Source: Candidatus Omnitrophota bacterium (lineage in GTDB: Bacteria; Hinthialibacterota; Hinthialibacteria; Hinthialibacterales; Hinthialibacteraceae). Taken from it: a stretch of 64,000 nt of DNA. This document shows, in pieces, positions 9,847 to 17,740 of the stretch. The translations under genes were made by a program, and so were the position numbers. Each line of letters begins with the position of its first letter. Within the stretch, counting starts at the first letter, position 1. The notes beneath the pieces were generated by a model. That model was not told the origin of the DNA. It made no database searches and saw nothing but the letters and a program-made list of their open reading frames with translations. Where the stretch lies: NCBI GenBank assembly GCA_016934335.1, contig JAFGTC010000261.1, positions 1 through 64,000 of the forward strand, written 5' to 3'.

Positions 9847-10419
9847 TCAGTTCGAATTACCTTGGGCGCCGGGTGTGAATCGATAGATGTCGCCTTCGGA
9901 AATCAATCCATTGGAAGAATTGTAAGGAAACAGTCCTGATTGTGAAGCGATGTCCTCGTGGCGATCCGGACCAGAACTGACTGTCAACATATGAGCGCCG
10001 CTGTTCACTGCATCCACCACCGGCTGCCCGCCCCAATTCATGCCTTGTTTTACGACCTGGTACACATTCCATCCCGGATACCAATGGTCGTGCTCGCCGG
10101 GTCGCTGCGCTTCGTCTTTGATTACAAAGACATCCACGGGAATTGAAGTGAGATAGGAAATCGGGGAGGTGAGTCTGGGATAGATAAAATAAGACGCCCA
10201 GACGGTTCCGCCGCCGTAGGGATAGTTGTTATTGTCCAAGCGATACATTTCGAAGCCGGTGGATATAGCTTTCATGTCGCTGTAGCAGCGTGCGACTTTG
10301 GCCCGGATCTGCGCATTGAGAAAATTGGGAACAGCGATCGAGGCTAAAATTCCGATGATCGCGACGACGATTAATAATTCAATCAAGGTGAATCCCGCGC
10401 GGTGCAAATTCTTATACAT
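9847..10419 (-). CDS. Type IV pilin-like / type II secretion G-like protein
   Basis: The N-terminus carries a class III prepilin signal: a short basic leader, cleavage between G and F in AGFTLIE, the conserved Glu at +5, and a hydrophobic helix. This is followed by VPNFLNAQIRAKVARCYSDM, as in the pseudopilin-like family common in Hydrogenedentota and Planctomycetota relatives. Length is 190 residues, with AAGGAG upstream of the start. The C-terminal half is variable but ends in a SNGLISEGDI motif shared with the two other pilin-like genes in this window. It would need a prepilin peptidase, which is not seen here. Its product may form or modify a pilus or secretion pseudopilus. Confidence 0.88.
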   Translation of the reverse strand: MYKNLHRAGFTLIELLIVVAIIGILASIAVPNFLNAQIRAKVARCYSDMKAISTGFEMYRLDNNNYPYGGGTVWASYFIYPRLTSPISYLTSIPVDVFVIKDEAQRPGEHDHWYPGWNVYQVVKQGMNWGGQPVVDAVNSGAHMLTVSSGPDRHEDIASQSGLFPYNSSNGLISEGDIYRFTPGAQGNSN

Positions 10420-10512
10420 TATGGTGAATCTCCTTAGAAATAAAATGAAAAGAAAGGGAGCAGCCTTTTGCCGAAGCGAACGGCCGCTCCCATGTGTTTG
10501 TTAGATTATGAA

Positions 10513-11898
10513 TTAAAATAAGGCCCAGTCGTTGACAGCGGTGGAAAAGAATGGCGCATCGAAATGCGTTGTGATTTGCTCTTCGCTCAAAACGAAATCA
10601 TAGACGGCGAATTCATCAATATATCCGTTGAAATTATCGCCTTGATCCGAACCGCCGACTACGATTTTATTGCCGCTGCCGGGAACCGCAGAGGAATTTT
10701 CACTGACGGCCAACTCGCCATTCATGTAAATACGCATTTCGTTCGCGGCCGCGTCGTTGACAACGACGCAGTGATGCCACTGATCCGTTTCGTTGGGGAT
10801 TTCGACCAAAGGCCGGACGTTGCCGTTGGCGAAGAAGAATTCCAAAGCGTTAGGATTGTAGGCATAAATAACCGAGTGTTGGCTGGCGCCTGCCAGCCGG
10901 AAGAAAATGTAACTTTGCGAGCTGCGATTGATTGGATTGAACCAGAATTCATAGGTGAAATCGGTCATCTCGTAGAGCAATTCCGCTTGATCGGAGGTTA
11001 CTCGCCCAAAGAGAGCCTTGTTCGCTGCGCTGCCAGGCCCCTGGACAAAGTTCACGCCGCTGGGCATCAAATCGTAAAGGCCCATTTCATCGTCAAAATT
11101 CTCTTCGAAACGCCAATAGACCAACGGTTCGTCTGCTGTTACGGCGGACGCGTAATCGTCGCCGGCGGCGAAATGCGAGGCCACTTCATCGGCGGTCAAT
11201 GTTTTTCCATAAATGGCGATTTCATCCATTTGGCCGTTAAATGTGTTTTCTTCCGGATTGTACCGGCTGGCGCCGATATAGACTTCAAAATCATTGCCTC
11301 CGTAAAACGGCGAGAGCAAAGCAAATTCATCGACGTAGGCGGGCTGACCGTCCGCATAAAGAATCAATACGGCGTCCTGGTAGTTGTAGGTGACAACGAA
11401 ATGATGCCAGGCGTCGGTTTGATCGGGCAATTCAACAACAGCGGGCAGTTCCAATTCATCCGACCGGCTTGTGAAGAATTCGACCGCGCCGTTGCGATAG
11501 ATGATGGAGTTTTCGCCCGGATTGTCTTCTCCCAATCCAATGCGTTGGAGAATGTGTTTTCCTTCATTGTCTCCCGAAAGGTTGATCCACATTTCGTAAC
11601 TGAAATCTTCCAATTCGTTTAATTCCACTGTTCCGAAGGAGGCGGCCCAGGCTTGTCCATCGCTGGAGGAGTAAGCCAGGGATCCGTCCAGCGGGCCGTC
11701 AACAAATTGGGGGGAGGCGGCGGGATCTAGATCGATGTTGCCCATTGCATCCGAAAGATCGTTATTGAATCCCCAGTAAACCAATGGACCATCGGCGATG
11801 ACAGCGCTGGAATAATCCTGAGCGGCCGAGACTAGCGGCAGCATGAACAGGCTCATGACCATCAACGATGCGATACGAATAAGTTTTCCTACTTTCAT
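10513..11898 (-). CDS. Exported protein with two tandem LamG (concanavalin-like) domains
   Basis: A signal peptide (ending near PLVSA) is followed by two similar halves. Each begins with a DYxSAVxADxPLVYWxF segment (residues about 28 and 257) and continues into a LamG_3-type jelly-roll with WHHFVVTY / WHHCVVVN and a late GxxDEFAVYxxxLSxEQI motif. The internal repeat is a clear duplication. Such domains bind glycans or proteins at the surface. There is no visible sorting signal, only a short AVNDWALF tail. It lies between a pilin-like gene and a two-component pair on the same strand. A catalytic role is unlikely. Confidence 0.82.
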   Translation of the reverse strand: MKVGKLIRIASLMVMSLFMLPLVSAAQDYSSAVIADGPLVYWGFNNDLSDAMGNIDLDPAASPQFVDGPLDGSLAYSSSDGQAWAASFGTVELNELEDFSYEMWINLSGDNEGKHILQRIGLGEDNPGENSIIYRNGAVEFFTSRSDELELPAVVELPDQTDAWHHFVVTYNYQDAVLILYADGQPAYVDEFALLSPFYGGNDFEVYIGASRYNPEENTFNGQMDEIAIYGKTLTADEVASHFAAGDDYASAVTADEPLVYWRFEENFDDEMGLYDLMPSGVNFVQGPGSAANKALFGRVTSDQAELLYEMTDFTYEFWFNPINRSSQSYIFFRLAGASQHSVIYAYNPNALEFFFANGNVRPLVEIPNETDQWHHCVVVNDAAANEMRIYMNGELAVSENSSAVPGSGNKIVVGGSDQGDNFNGYIDEFAVYDFVLSEEQITTHFDAPFFSTAVNDWALF

Positions 11899-11987
11899 GA
11901 AACGCTCCTCTTTCTGAGAAATATGTATAAATACATTTTAGGAAGAGAGGGGGAATGGGTTCAATCGGGTAATCATCCAAATTTCGT

Positions 11988-12004
11988 ATGGGGGATTCCC
12001 CCAT
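11988..12004. repeat. Short perfect palindrome (8-bp arms)
   Basis: ATGGGGGA is separated by one base from TCCCCCAT. It lies about 90 bases upstream of the LamG start and about 80 bases downstream of the response-regulator stop, with no T tail on either strand. It could be an operator or a weak terminator. Confidence 0.4.
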
Positions 12005-12084
12005 GGGCGGTGATTCCAAAGCCGGATGGAAGAAATCGATGGGCGGGAGGCGCCGGTTGGAGAAGAGCGTATGGAGAGAAGCGT

Positions 12085-12744
12085 TCAGAGAAGATTGTTT
12101 TTGATCATAAATTGAACGGCCATGAAAATCATTTCCGATGAATCGCTTAAATTTAGTTTTTCCATGATATGTTCGCGATGTGATTCTACTGTTTTTGCAC
12201 TGATATTCAATTCACCGGCAATAATTCTGGTCTTTTTCCCCTGCCCATAGAGTTGGAACACTTGAAGTTCTCGGTTGCTGAGAAGAGAGATTTCTTGATT
12301 TTCAACGGAAGACGGTTTTTTATGAAACAAATGCAAAAGTCGTTTGGAAACGTCTTGGCTCACATACAGTTCCCCATGCAAAACGTGATGGATGGCGTCC
12401 AGGATGTTGATCATGGCCTGCTGCTTCATGACGTAGCCGTTCGCTCCGGCTCGCAGAGCCCGCTCCGCATAGATGGCCTCATCGTGAATGGAGAGGACGA
12501 GAGTTTTGATTTTCGGCCATTGTGCGGAGATCTCTCGTATCAAATCCAAACCGCTGCTTTTTTTCAAGGTGATGTCAACGATGGCGATGTCGGGCTGCTC
12601 TTGTTCGATTTGATCGAGGGCTGAATATAAATCCTCCGCCTCTCCGCAAACCATCAATTGTGGATCCTGGAGAATGACTTGCTTCAATCCTTCGCGAACG
12701 ATGGGGTGATCGTCAACGATAACAACTTTCTTTTTCATTAGCAT
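12085..12744 (-). CDS. NarL/FixJ-family response regulator
   Basis: The 219-residue protein has an N-terminal receiver domain with the acidic pair at 11-12, the phosphoacceptor D57 in IVDITL and a lysine in GYVMKQ. It ends in a LuxR-type helix-turn-helix (LSNRELQVFQLYGQGKKTRII...SAKTVESHREHI). The gene lies 34 bases downstream of a histidine kinase of the matching HisKA_3 class, so the two form a two-component system. The target genes are unknown; the nearby LamG and pilin-like genes on the same strand are candidates by position only. Confidence 0.95.
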   Translation of the reverse strand: MLMKKKVVIVDDHPIVREGLKQVILQDPQLMVCGEAEDLYSALDQIEQEQPDIAIVDITLKKSSGLDLIREISAQWPKIKTLVLSIHDEAIYAERALRAGANGYVMKQQAMINILDAIHHVLHGELYVSQDVSKRLLHLFHKKPSSVENQEISLLSNRELQVFQLYGQGKKTRIIAGELNISAKTVESHREHIMEKLNLSDSSEMIFMAVQFMIKNNLL

Positions 12745-12778
12745 TCTCGAATAGAATGTTCGTGATATGTAAAGGCTT

Positions 12779-13780
12779 CTACATCAGTTGACAGACGATT
12801 TTTGTTCCACGATCCGGTTGGGAATCGATGTCGAGTCGCGCATTTATCAAAGAGCAGCGATAACGAATGGAGCGCAAACCCAAACCATTCGCTTTCTGCA
12901 CGTCCTGGGGCATTCCAACGCCGTCATCTTGAACGGATAAGACGAAGCCTTCGCCCGCCTTTTTAAGCGATATCCAAATATGATCGGCTTCTGCATGACG
13001 ACCGGCATTCACCATGGCCTCTTGCGCGATGCGGTAGAGATGATTGGCCGCTTCCGGATCGAAATCCGGCGCGTCCAAATCGTAGTCAAAATGGCATGAT
13101 ACGCCGTACAAACTTCGAATCTCGACGATCAATTCTTGGAGGGCAAAGATCAATCCGTGACTTTCCAGTGAAAGAGGAGAAAGGATTTTGGCTAGATCGC
13201 GTGTTTTTTCGACCGTTTCGCTCAACATTCGAATAAGCCGCTTTATTTCTATCGCCTCAGGCAGGGAGCGAGCGGATAATCGATTTTGCAGCGATTGCAT
13301 CAGCATGCCGATTCCCGTCATATCCTGGACGAGATCGTTGTGTAAATCTTGTCCAATCCGCCGCTGAATGCGCTCTTCGGACGAACACAATTCGGAAGCG
13401 ATGGCTTTCATTTCGGTTTCATAGCGGATATTTTTTCCATAAGATTCCTTCAGTTCAACGGTTTTCTCATCCACGAGATGCTCGAGCGCTAAATGTCGAT
13501 TGGCGAAAATGCCTATCATAAAACATAGAATCACCAATCCGCAGGAGGCTGCGACATTAAAAACCGTGCTCTGACGCCAAACCGCATCGTTTTGATTTTG
13601 AAATTTCGATTCGGGAAGCGCATCTGAAAAGGAGTAAGCAAACGGGCAATAAAGCAGCAACAAAAAGAAGGCGACTGGAAAAGATCGATTGATTCGCTGG
13701 AAGACGAAATACCTTTTCCAACTTATTTTTTGCATCATGACAATGAAAGCCTTTTTCCTTGCGGCGCTGAAATTATGCAT
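12779..13780 (-). CDS. NarX/DegS-type sensor histidine kinase (HisKA_3 + HATPase)
   Basis: Two hydrophobic segments (about residues 34-50 and 74-92) flank a short extracytoplasmic loop of about 25 residues. There is no recognisable sensor domain. A HisKA_3 phosphoacceptor region has the histidine at 147 in GQDLHNDLVQDM, followed by an HATPase domain with NAGRHAEA, DDGVGMP and GLGLRSIRYR. The track start at 13780 lacks a good ribosome site. An ATG pair at 13738/13735 preceded by AAGG sequences is an alternative and would keep both membrane segments. Its partner is the regulator just downstream. With so little outside the membrane, it may sense a membrane or partner-protein signal. Confidence 0.93.
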   Translation of the reverse strand: MHNFSAARKKAFIVMMQKISWKRYFVFQRINRSFPVAFFLLLLYCPFAYSFSDALPESKFQNQNDAVWRQSTVFNVAASCGLVILCFMIGIFANRHLALEHLVDEKTVELKESYGKNIRYETEMKAIASELCSSEERIQRRIGQDLHNDLVQDMTGIGMLMQSLQNRLSARSLPEAIEIKRLIRMLSETVEKTRDLAKILSPLSLESHGLIFALQELIVEIRSLYGVSCHFDYDLDAPDFDPEAANHLYRIAQEAMVNAGRHAEADHIWISLKKAGEGFVLSVQDDGVGMPQDVQKANGLGLRSIRYRCSLINARLDIDSQPDRGTKIVCQLM

Positions 13781-14269
13781 TCAATAGAACGTTATCCAAA
13801 AAATATTCATATAAATATATCAATCGGGGGCGTCAGGATCTGTTTATTCGATATTTTACAGGAAGAACCAGGAAAGAAGGCCGTCGATGATATTCGATCA
13901 GCAACGGTTTCATAGAAATTAACTTTATGTTGAGCATGGTATGACCGCATGTTGTTATCGGCGTCAGATTTGGAAAACGGCGGTCCAAATCTGACGTCGA
14001 ATTTTTCATTGATTGTTATAGGGAACTATATCACAAAAAATTCTTGACGAAAAAACATCGTTAATCCGAACTGCAAAATGGCCGGATTTATAGGATGGGA
14101 TTCATAAAAATGTGATACAATCATTCCGTGAATCGAATGAATAGGCGGGGGTCGATCAAAATGCTGCGATGTCGCCCCGGTCCGTCCTTCTGCGCAATCT
14201 CCCGCTATTCTCCAAAATGACGATGCCTGTCAAATTGAATCTATCGATGTCGACTTAGATGTAAATTGA
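13781..14269. other. 489-base intergenic region
   Basis: It separates the histidine kinase start from the stop of a pilin-like gene, both on the minus strand. I see no convincing coding frame. The main structure is the long hairpin annotated separately at 13957-14001. An AT-rich stretch with a TGTGATACAAT string near 14111-14121 resembles an extended -10 element on the plus strand, but no gene follows it. Confidence 0.5.
13957..14001. repeat. Long perfect hairpin in an intergenic region
   Basis: CGTCAGATTTGGA and TCCAAATCTGACG form a 13-bp perfect stem around a 9-base loop. With one G-T pair the stem extends to about 18 bp (13957-13974 against 13984-14001). A TTTTT run follows within a few bases on the plus strand, so in form it is a plus-strand rho-independent terminator. 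However, no plus-strand gene precedes it. On the minus strand there is no T tail. It may end an unannotated plus-strand RNA or be a stable 3' end for the pilin-like transcript. Confidence 0.6.
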
Positions 14270-14848
14270 TCAGAGTCCAACCCACGAATCGTCGCAGGGC
14301 GAGCTGGACTTCGGTCCAAGACGGATGAGATCACCGCGGCTTCGGAGGCCGTTGGATGCTTCATAAGTAATCGCGCCGGTATCATTGGTCGCGTCCGGCC
14401 CGTAACTGTTCAAACGCCATTCGCAGCATCTCCAAGCTACAGGGAGAGGTAGATTCTTCAATCTGCGCTGAGAATCGGCTTCGATATAATCGTACGTAAC
14501 GTAGGCTTCATGCTGGCTGTTATCCAAACGCGCGCCGGGCGCGCCGAATACAAAAGGATCCTGAGGAACTGAACTGATATAAGCCATAGGGGTTGTTAAC
14601 GGAATTAAACGCCGATTGACGGGATTGACATTAACCCCGGCGGAATCGCGCCAGTAGGGATAGTGGCCTTTGTCCATGCGATACATTTCCAGGGCCGTAT
14701 CAAGCGCGCGCATGTCGGAGACTGCGTTGGCGATTTTGGCGCGCGTTTGCGCGTTCAAGAAGTTGGGGACGGCGATAGCCGCCAGAATCCCGATAATTGC
14801 AACAACAATCAGCAATTCAATTAAAGTAAAACCCTTTTTGTTCGACAT
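14270..14848 (-). CDS. Type IV pilin-like protein
   Basis: The track start at 14902 is replaced by ATG 14848, which has GAGGTG upstream and gives MSNKKGFTLIELL, a compact prepilin leader with cleavage between G and F. The 192-residue product has the same N-terminal helix and NFLNAQTRAKIANAVSDM segment as the 9847 and 49904 genes. It ends with a YEASNGLRSRGDLIR motif similar to theirs. The body between residues about 60 and 160 differs from both. It is probably a pilin or pseudopilin of the envelope; no assembly genes are present in the window. Confidence 0.88.
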   Translation of the reverse strand: MSNKKGFTLIELLIVVAIIGILAAIAVPNFLNAQTRAKIANAVSDMRALDTALEMYRMDKGHYPYWRDSAGVNVNPVNRRLIPLTTPMAYISSVPQDPFVFGAPGARLDNSQHEAYVTYDYIEADSQRRLKNLPLPVAWRCCEWRLNSYGPDATNDTGAITYEASNGLRSRGDLIRLGPKSSSPCDDSWVGL

Positions 14849-14924
14849 AACGCCGCACCTCGCGTTGAGATTTAAATATTCTATCCGAAATGAATCGATC
14901 ATTCAATTATACAATGACTCAATA

Positions 14925-14957
14925 TAAAACACGGGCGCTCTTATGGAAAGGCGCCCG
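14925..14957 (-). terminator. Probable terminator after the Gfo/Idh/MocA gene
   Basis: CGGGCGC and GCGCCCG form a 7-bp GC-rich stem. On the minus strand the stem is followed by GTGTTTTATATT. It lies just downstream of the 14990-16201 gene stop. The T tract is short, so the call is moderate. Confidence 0.6.
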
Positions 14958-14989
14958 CGATGAATTAAAACTACTTTTTTTGAGTTAAC

Positions 14990-16201
14990 TCAGCCGGTCA
15001 TTTGTCCACGCAGGGGATCCCAGCCGATGCGTTGGCCGGTGCGGTAGGAGATATTGGCCAAATGCGCTCCGATAATTACGCGATGTCCCATATCAACCGG
15101 CGAGTTGGGCGGCCGTCGATCGCGCATGCAATCCAGGAAATTCTGCATATGGGCGGTTCCCTCATCGCCGTATTTCCATTCCTCCAAAACATGATCCTGA
15201 GTGTCATACAGGCGGAAATAGCCGTCGCGTTCTTGAACGACGGCGCCTTTAGTGCCGAAATAGGCGGCGCCGTCGCCGTCGCGGCCGTTCATGAACTGAA
15301 CGTTGAAGACGATGGAGAAGGTGGCGCAGTCGAGGATGGCGTGCACATTATCGGGCGTTTCCCAGCGGGGATAGTGATAGTTGCCGCCGTTGCAGACGAC
15401 GCTTTTGGGTCCGGGGCAGTCCGCCAGCCACATGGCGACGTCTAACATATGGGGGCCGATGTCGGTCATCAGGCCGCCCGCGTAATCCCAGAACCAGCGC
15501 CAGGCCGAACAGCGTTCGGCGTCGAAGACGCGCGAAGGGGCGCTTCCCAAAAACCGCTGCCAGTCGATGCGTTCGGGATTGAATAGATTTTTGTCTTTGG
15601 CGCGCTCCTGATATGGATCAATGAGTCGATAGCGGCAATCCCAAGTGCGGATCCATTTCAATTCGCCGATCTTTCCCTCTGCAATTTTTTCATGAGCGAC
15701 GGCCCAATGCTGACCGCTGCGCCGATGATTGCCGACCTGCACGATTTGTTGGGAGGCCTGGACGGTTTTGACCATGTCGTCGCCTTCTTCGATGGTGCGC
15801 GACAGAGGCTTCTCGATATAAACGTCTTTTTTAGCGGCGACGGCGTCCAACAAGATGTCGTGATGCCAATGGTCTGGGGCGGCGACGACCACGCCGTCGA
15901 TGTCGCCGCGGGCCAGGAGGTCGCGATAATCGACGTAACATTCGGTTTTTTGTTCGAGGCGCGCGTCGCAGCGCTCGAGCATGGCTTGGTTGACGTCCGC
16001 CAAAGCGACGATGTCTGCGCCCAATCGTTTGGCGGTGCGCAATCGATCGGAGCCCCGATCGCCCACGCCGATTCCCCCGACTCGAATGCGGTCATTGGCG
16101 CCAATAGCGCTTTGCGGCGCAAGACGAGTTATCGTCAGCGCTCCGGCTCCGACAGCGGCGGTTTGCTTTAAAAATGAACGGCGATTTTTCTGCTCATGCA
16201 T
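14990..16201 (-). CDS. Tat-exported Gfo/Idh/MocA-family oxidoreductase
   Basis: The N-terminus NRRSFLKQTAAVGAG is a twin-arginine signal. A Rossmann nucleotide-binding domain follows (IRVGGIGVGDRGSDRL, then VVVAAPDHWHH and the family EKPLS motif with its catalytic lysine near residue 130). The C-terminal alpha/beta substrate domain includes DIGPHMLDVAMWL. Length of 403 residues is usual for exported members, which bind NAD(P) in the cytoplasm before folded export. It probably oxidises a sugar or inositol-like substrate. The substrate is not identifiable. It is transcribed alone, between a pilin-like gene and mtaB. Confidence 0.9.
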   Translation of the reverse strand: MHEQKNRRSFLKQTAAVGAGALTITRLAPQSAIGANDRIRVGGIGVGDRGSDRLRTAKRLGADIVALADVNQAMLERCDARLEQKTECYVDYRDLLARGDIDGVVVAAPDHWHHDILLDAVAAKKDVYIEKPLSRTIEEGDDMVKTVQASQQIVQVGNHRRSGQHWAVAHEKIAEGKIGELKWIRTWDCRYRLIDPYQERAKDKNLFNPERIDWQRFLGSAPSRVFDAERCSAWRWFWDYAGGLMTDIGPHMLDVAMWLADCPGPKSVVCNGGNYHYPRWETPDNVHAILDCATFSIVFNVQFMNGRDGDGAAYFGTKGAVVQERDGYFRLYDTQDHVLEEWKYGDEGTAHMQNFLDCMRDRRPPNSPVDMGHRVIIGAHLANISYRTGQRIGWDPLRGQMTG

Positions 16202-16274
16202 CCTGGTTCTCCTTCTGAATGGGTCTTCACGTAAAAACGCATCAATCTATTCAAATGCATTCTTTATTACTATG

Positions 16275-17582
16275 TCATTCCAGCGCCCTGCCCGTCAACC
16301 GCCCATTCCGCAATCCCTCAATGTGGACGGGGAGCAGTGTTCCAGGCGGGACGGGAGCAGCCGACCGAAAATCAGTGCGGAGGTAATTTTTCGTGAAACC
16401 GGCTGCATTCGCATGGTCGGAAGTCTCCGCTAAAATTTCCAGTATGCGGCCGATATATTTCGATTTGACTCGATCGGCCGTTTCATCGGCTAATCGATCC
16501 AATTCGCGTCTTCGTTCATCAATGATTTGCGGTGGCAGATGATCCTGCATGCGCAGCGCCGACGTATTTTCCCTCATTGAATAGCGGAAGGAATGGACTT
16601 TATTGAATTGGCATTGCCGAACGGCTTCCAGCGAGCATTCGAAATCTTCGTCGGTTTCGCCGGGAAATCCGGTCATGATATCCGTGGATAATTCGTAATC
16701 GGGCAGTCGTTCGCGAGCGGTCTGCACGCGTTCGAGAAAATAGTCCATAGTGTAAGGACGTCTCATGCGGCGTAAGATCTTGTTGGAGCCGCTTTGCAGG
16801 GGGAGATGCAGATGGGGGCAGATCACATCGCCCCGTTCCTCCATCACGTCAAAAAGAGCGTCGTCGGCATGCTGCGGCTCCAGGGAGGAGATGCGTACTC
16901 TCTTGACGCCCTCGATTTGCGCAACGGTTCGAACCAGGTCGGGAAGGCCGAGGGATAACCCTCGTCCGTAGTGGCCGATGCAGATTCCGCAAAGGACGAT
17001 TTCCGGGTAGCCGCATCGAACCAATTGAAGACATTCGTCGCGGATTTCATCCAGCGGGCGGCTACGTGCGCGCCCGCGGCTTTGGGGAATGCTGCAGAAG
17101 GCGCATCGCAGGTCGCAGCCATCCTGAATTTTTACGAATGCGCGAGTGTGTTCTTCGAACAGTTCGATGCCCTGTTCCGGCGCCCAAAGCGCATCTTGAT
17201 CTTCGCATCCCCATCCCATTTCCTCGGAGATGCGGTCCACCCAATTTTCCTGATCCTGAATGGCGACAATCTCGCTGACGCCTTCGATGCGTTCGATCTC
17301 TTTCGGTTTGCGCTCGGAATAGCAGCCGGTCACCATAACCCGGGCGTGAGGATGGCGGCGAATCAATTTTCGAATCATTTGGCGGCCTTTGCGATCGCTC
17401 TCAGCCGTCACGGAGCAGGTGTTGACGATAATGAGGTCGGGCGAAGCGTCATCCTGCGATAAAAGAGACTGATAGCCGCGTCGCAATAAACGGGATCGGA
17501 TTCGTTCGGAATCGTATTGATTGACTTTGCAACCCAGCGTCTGGATTAAAAAACGAGGCGTTTTTTTTTCTTTCTGAGACAT
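16275..17582 (-). CDS. mtaB: tRNA t6A37 methylthiotransferase MtaB
   Basis: Radical-SAM methylthiotransferase that converts t6A37 to ms2t6A in tRNAs. The N-terminal UPF0004 domain starts with TLGCKVNQYDSE, the form typical of MtaB rather than MiaB or RimO, and has cysteines at NTCSVT and GCYSE. The radical-SAM cluster motif is CDLRCAFC (CxxxCxxC). A TRAM-like domain ends the protein. Two adjacent ATG codons occur at 17585 and 17582. AAGGAG lies only 2 bases before the first and 5 before the second, so 17582 is preferred. It is probably co-transcribed after the permease gene or has its own promoter in the 145-base gap. Confidence 0.93.
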   Translation of the reverse strand: MSQKEKKTPRFLIQTLGCKVNQYDSERIRSRLLRRGYQSLLSQDDASPDLIIVNTCSVTAESDRKGRQMIRKLIRRHPHARVMVTGCYSERKPKEIERIEGVSEIVAIQDQENWVDRISEEMGWGCEDQDALWAPEQGIELFEEHTRAFVKIQDGCDLRCAFCSIPQSRGRARSRPLDEIRDECLQLVRCGYPEIVLCGICIGHYGRGLSLGLPDLVRTVAQIEGVKRVRISSLEPQHADDALFDVMEERGDVICPHLHLPLQSGSNKILRRMRRPYTMDYFLERVQTARERLPDYELSTDIMTGFPGETDEDFECSLEAVRQCQFNKVHSFRYSMRENTSALRMQDHLPPQIIDERRRELDRLADETADRVKSKYIGRILEILAETSDHANAAGFTKNYLRTDFRSAAPVPPGTLLPVHIEGLRNGRLTGRALE

Positions 17583-17712
17583 CATTGCTCCTTATTGTGG
17601 AAGATCATATTATACTCATTTCGAAATCAAAACCGAATGCAGCTTTGCAGGGCTCAAAGGCGGCGTTTATCCCTGCAAGAGAGATTCTTTTGTAGGATTA
17701 AGAGAGGCGTGC

Positions 17713-17740
17713 AGGCGAAAAACCGCCTTTTCACAAGGCG
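17713..17740 (-). terminator. Rho-independent terminator overlapping the permease stop
   Basis: On the minus strand CCGCCTT-GTGA-AAAGGCGG is followed by TTTTTCGCC. The stem includes the last codons and the stop of the ABC permease gene, so termination would occur right at the end of that gene and would separate it from mtaB. Exact ends are within a few bases. Confidence 0.75.

Noticed and set aside
10564-11622. 352-residue plus-strand ORF opposite the LamG gene
   Set aside because: Antisense shadow of the duplicated LamG sequence; no start signal and no domain recognised.
14101-14130. Extended -10 promoter (TGTGATACAAT) on plus strand
   Set aside because: No matching -35 at the proper spacing and no gene follows; not strong enough to annotate.
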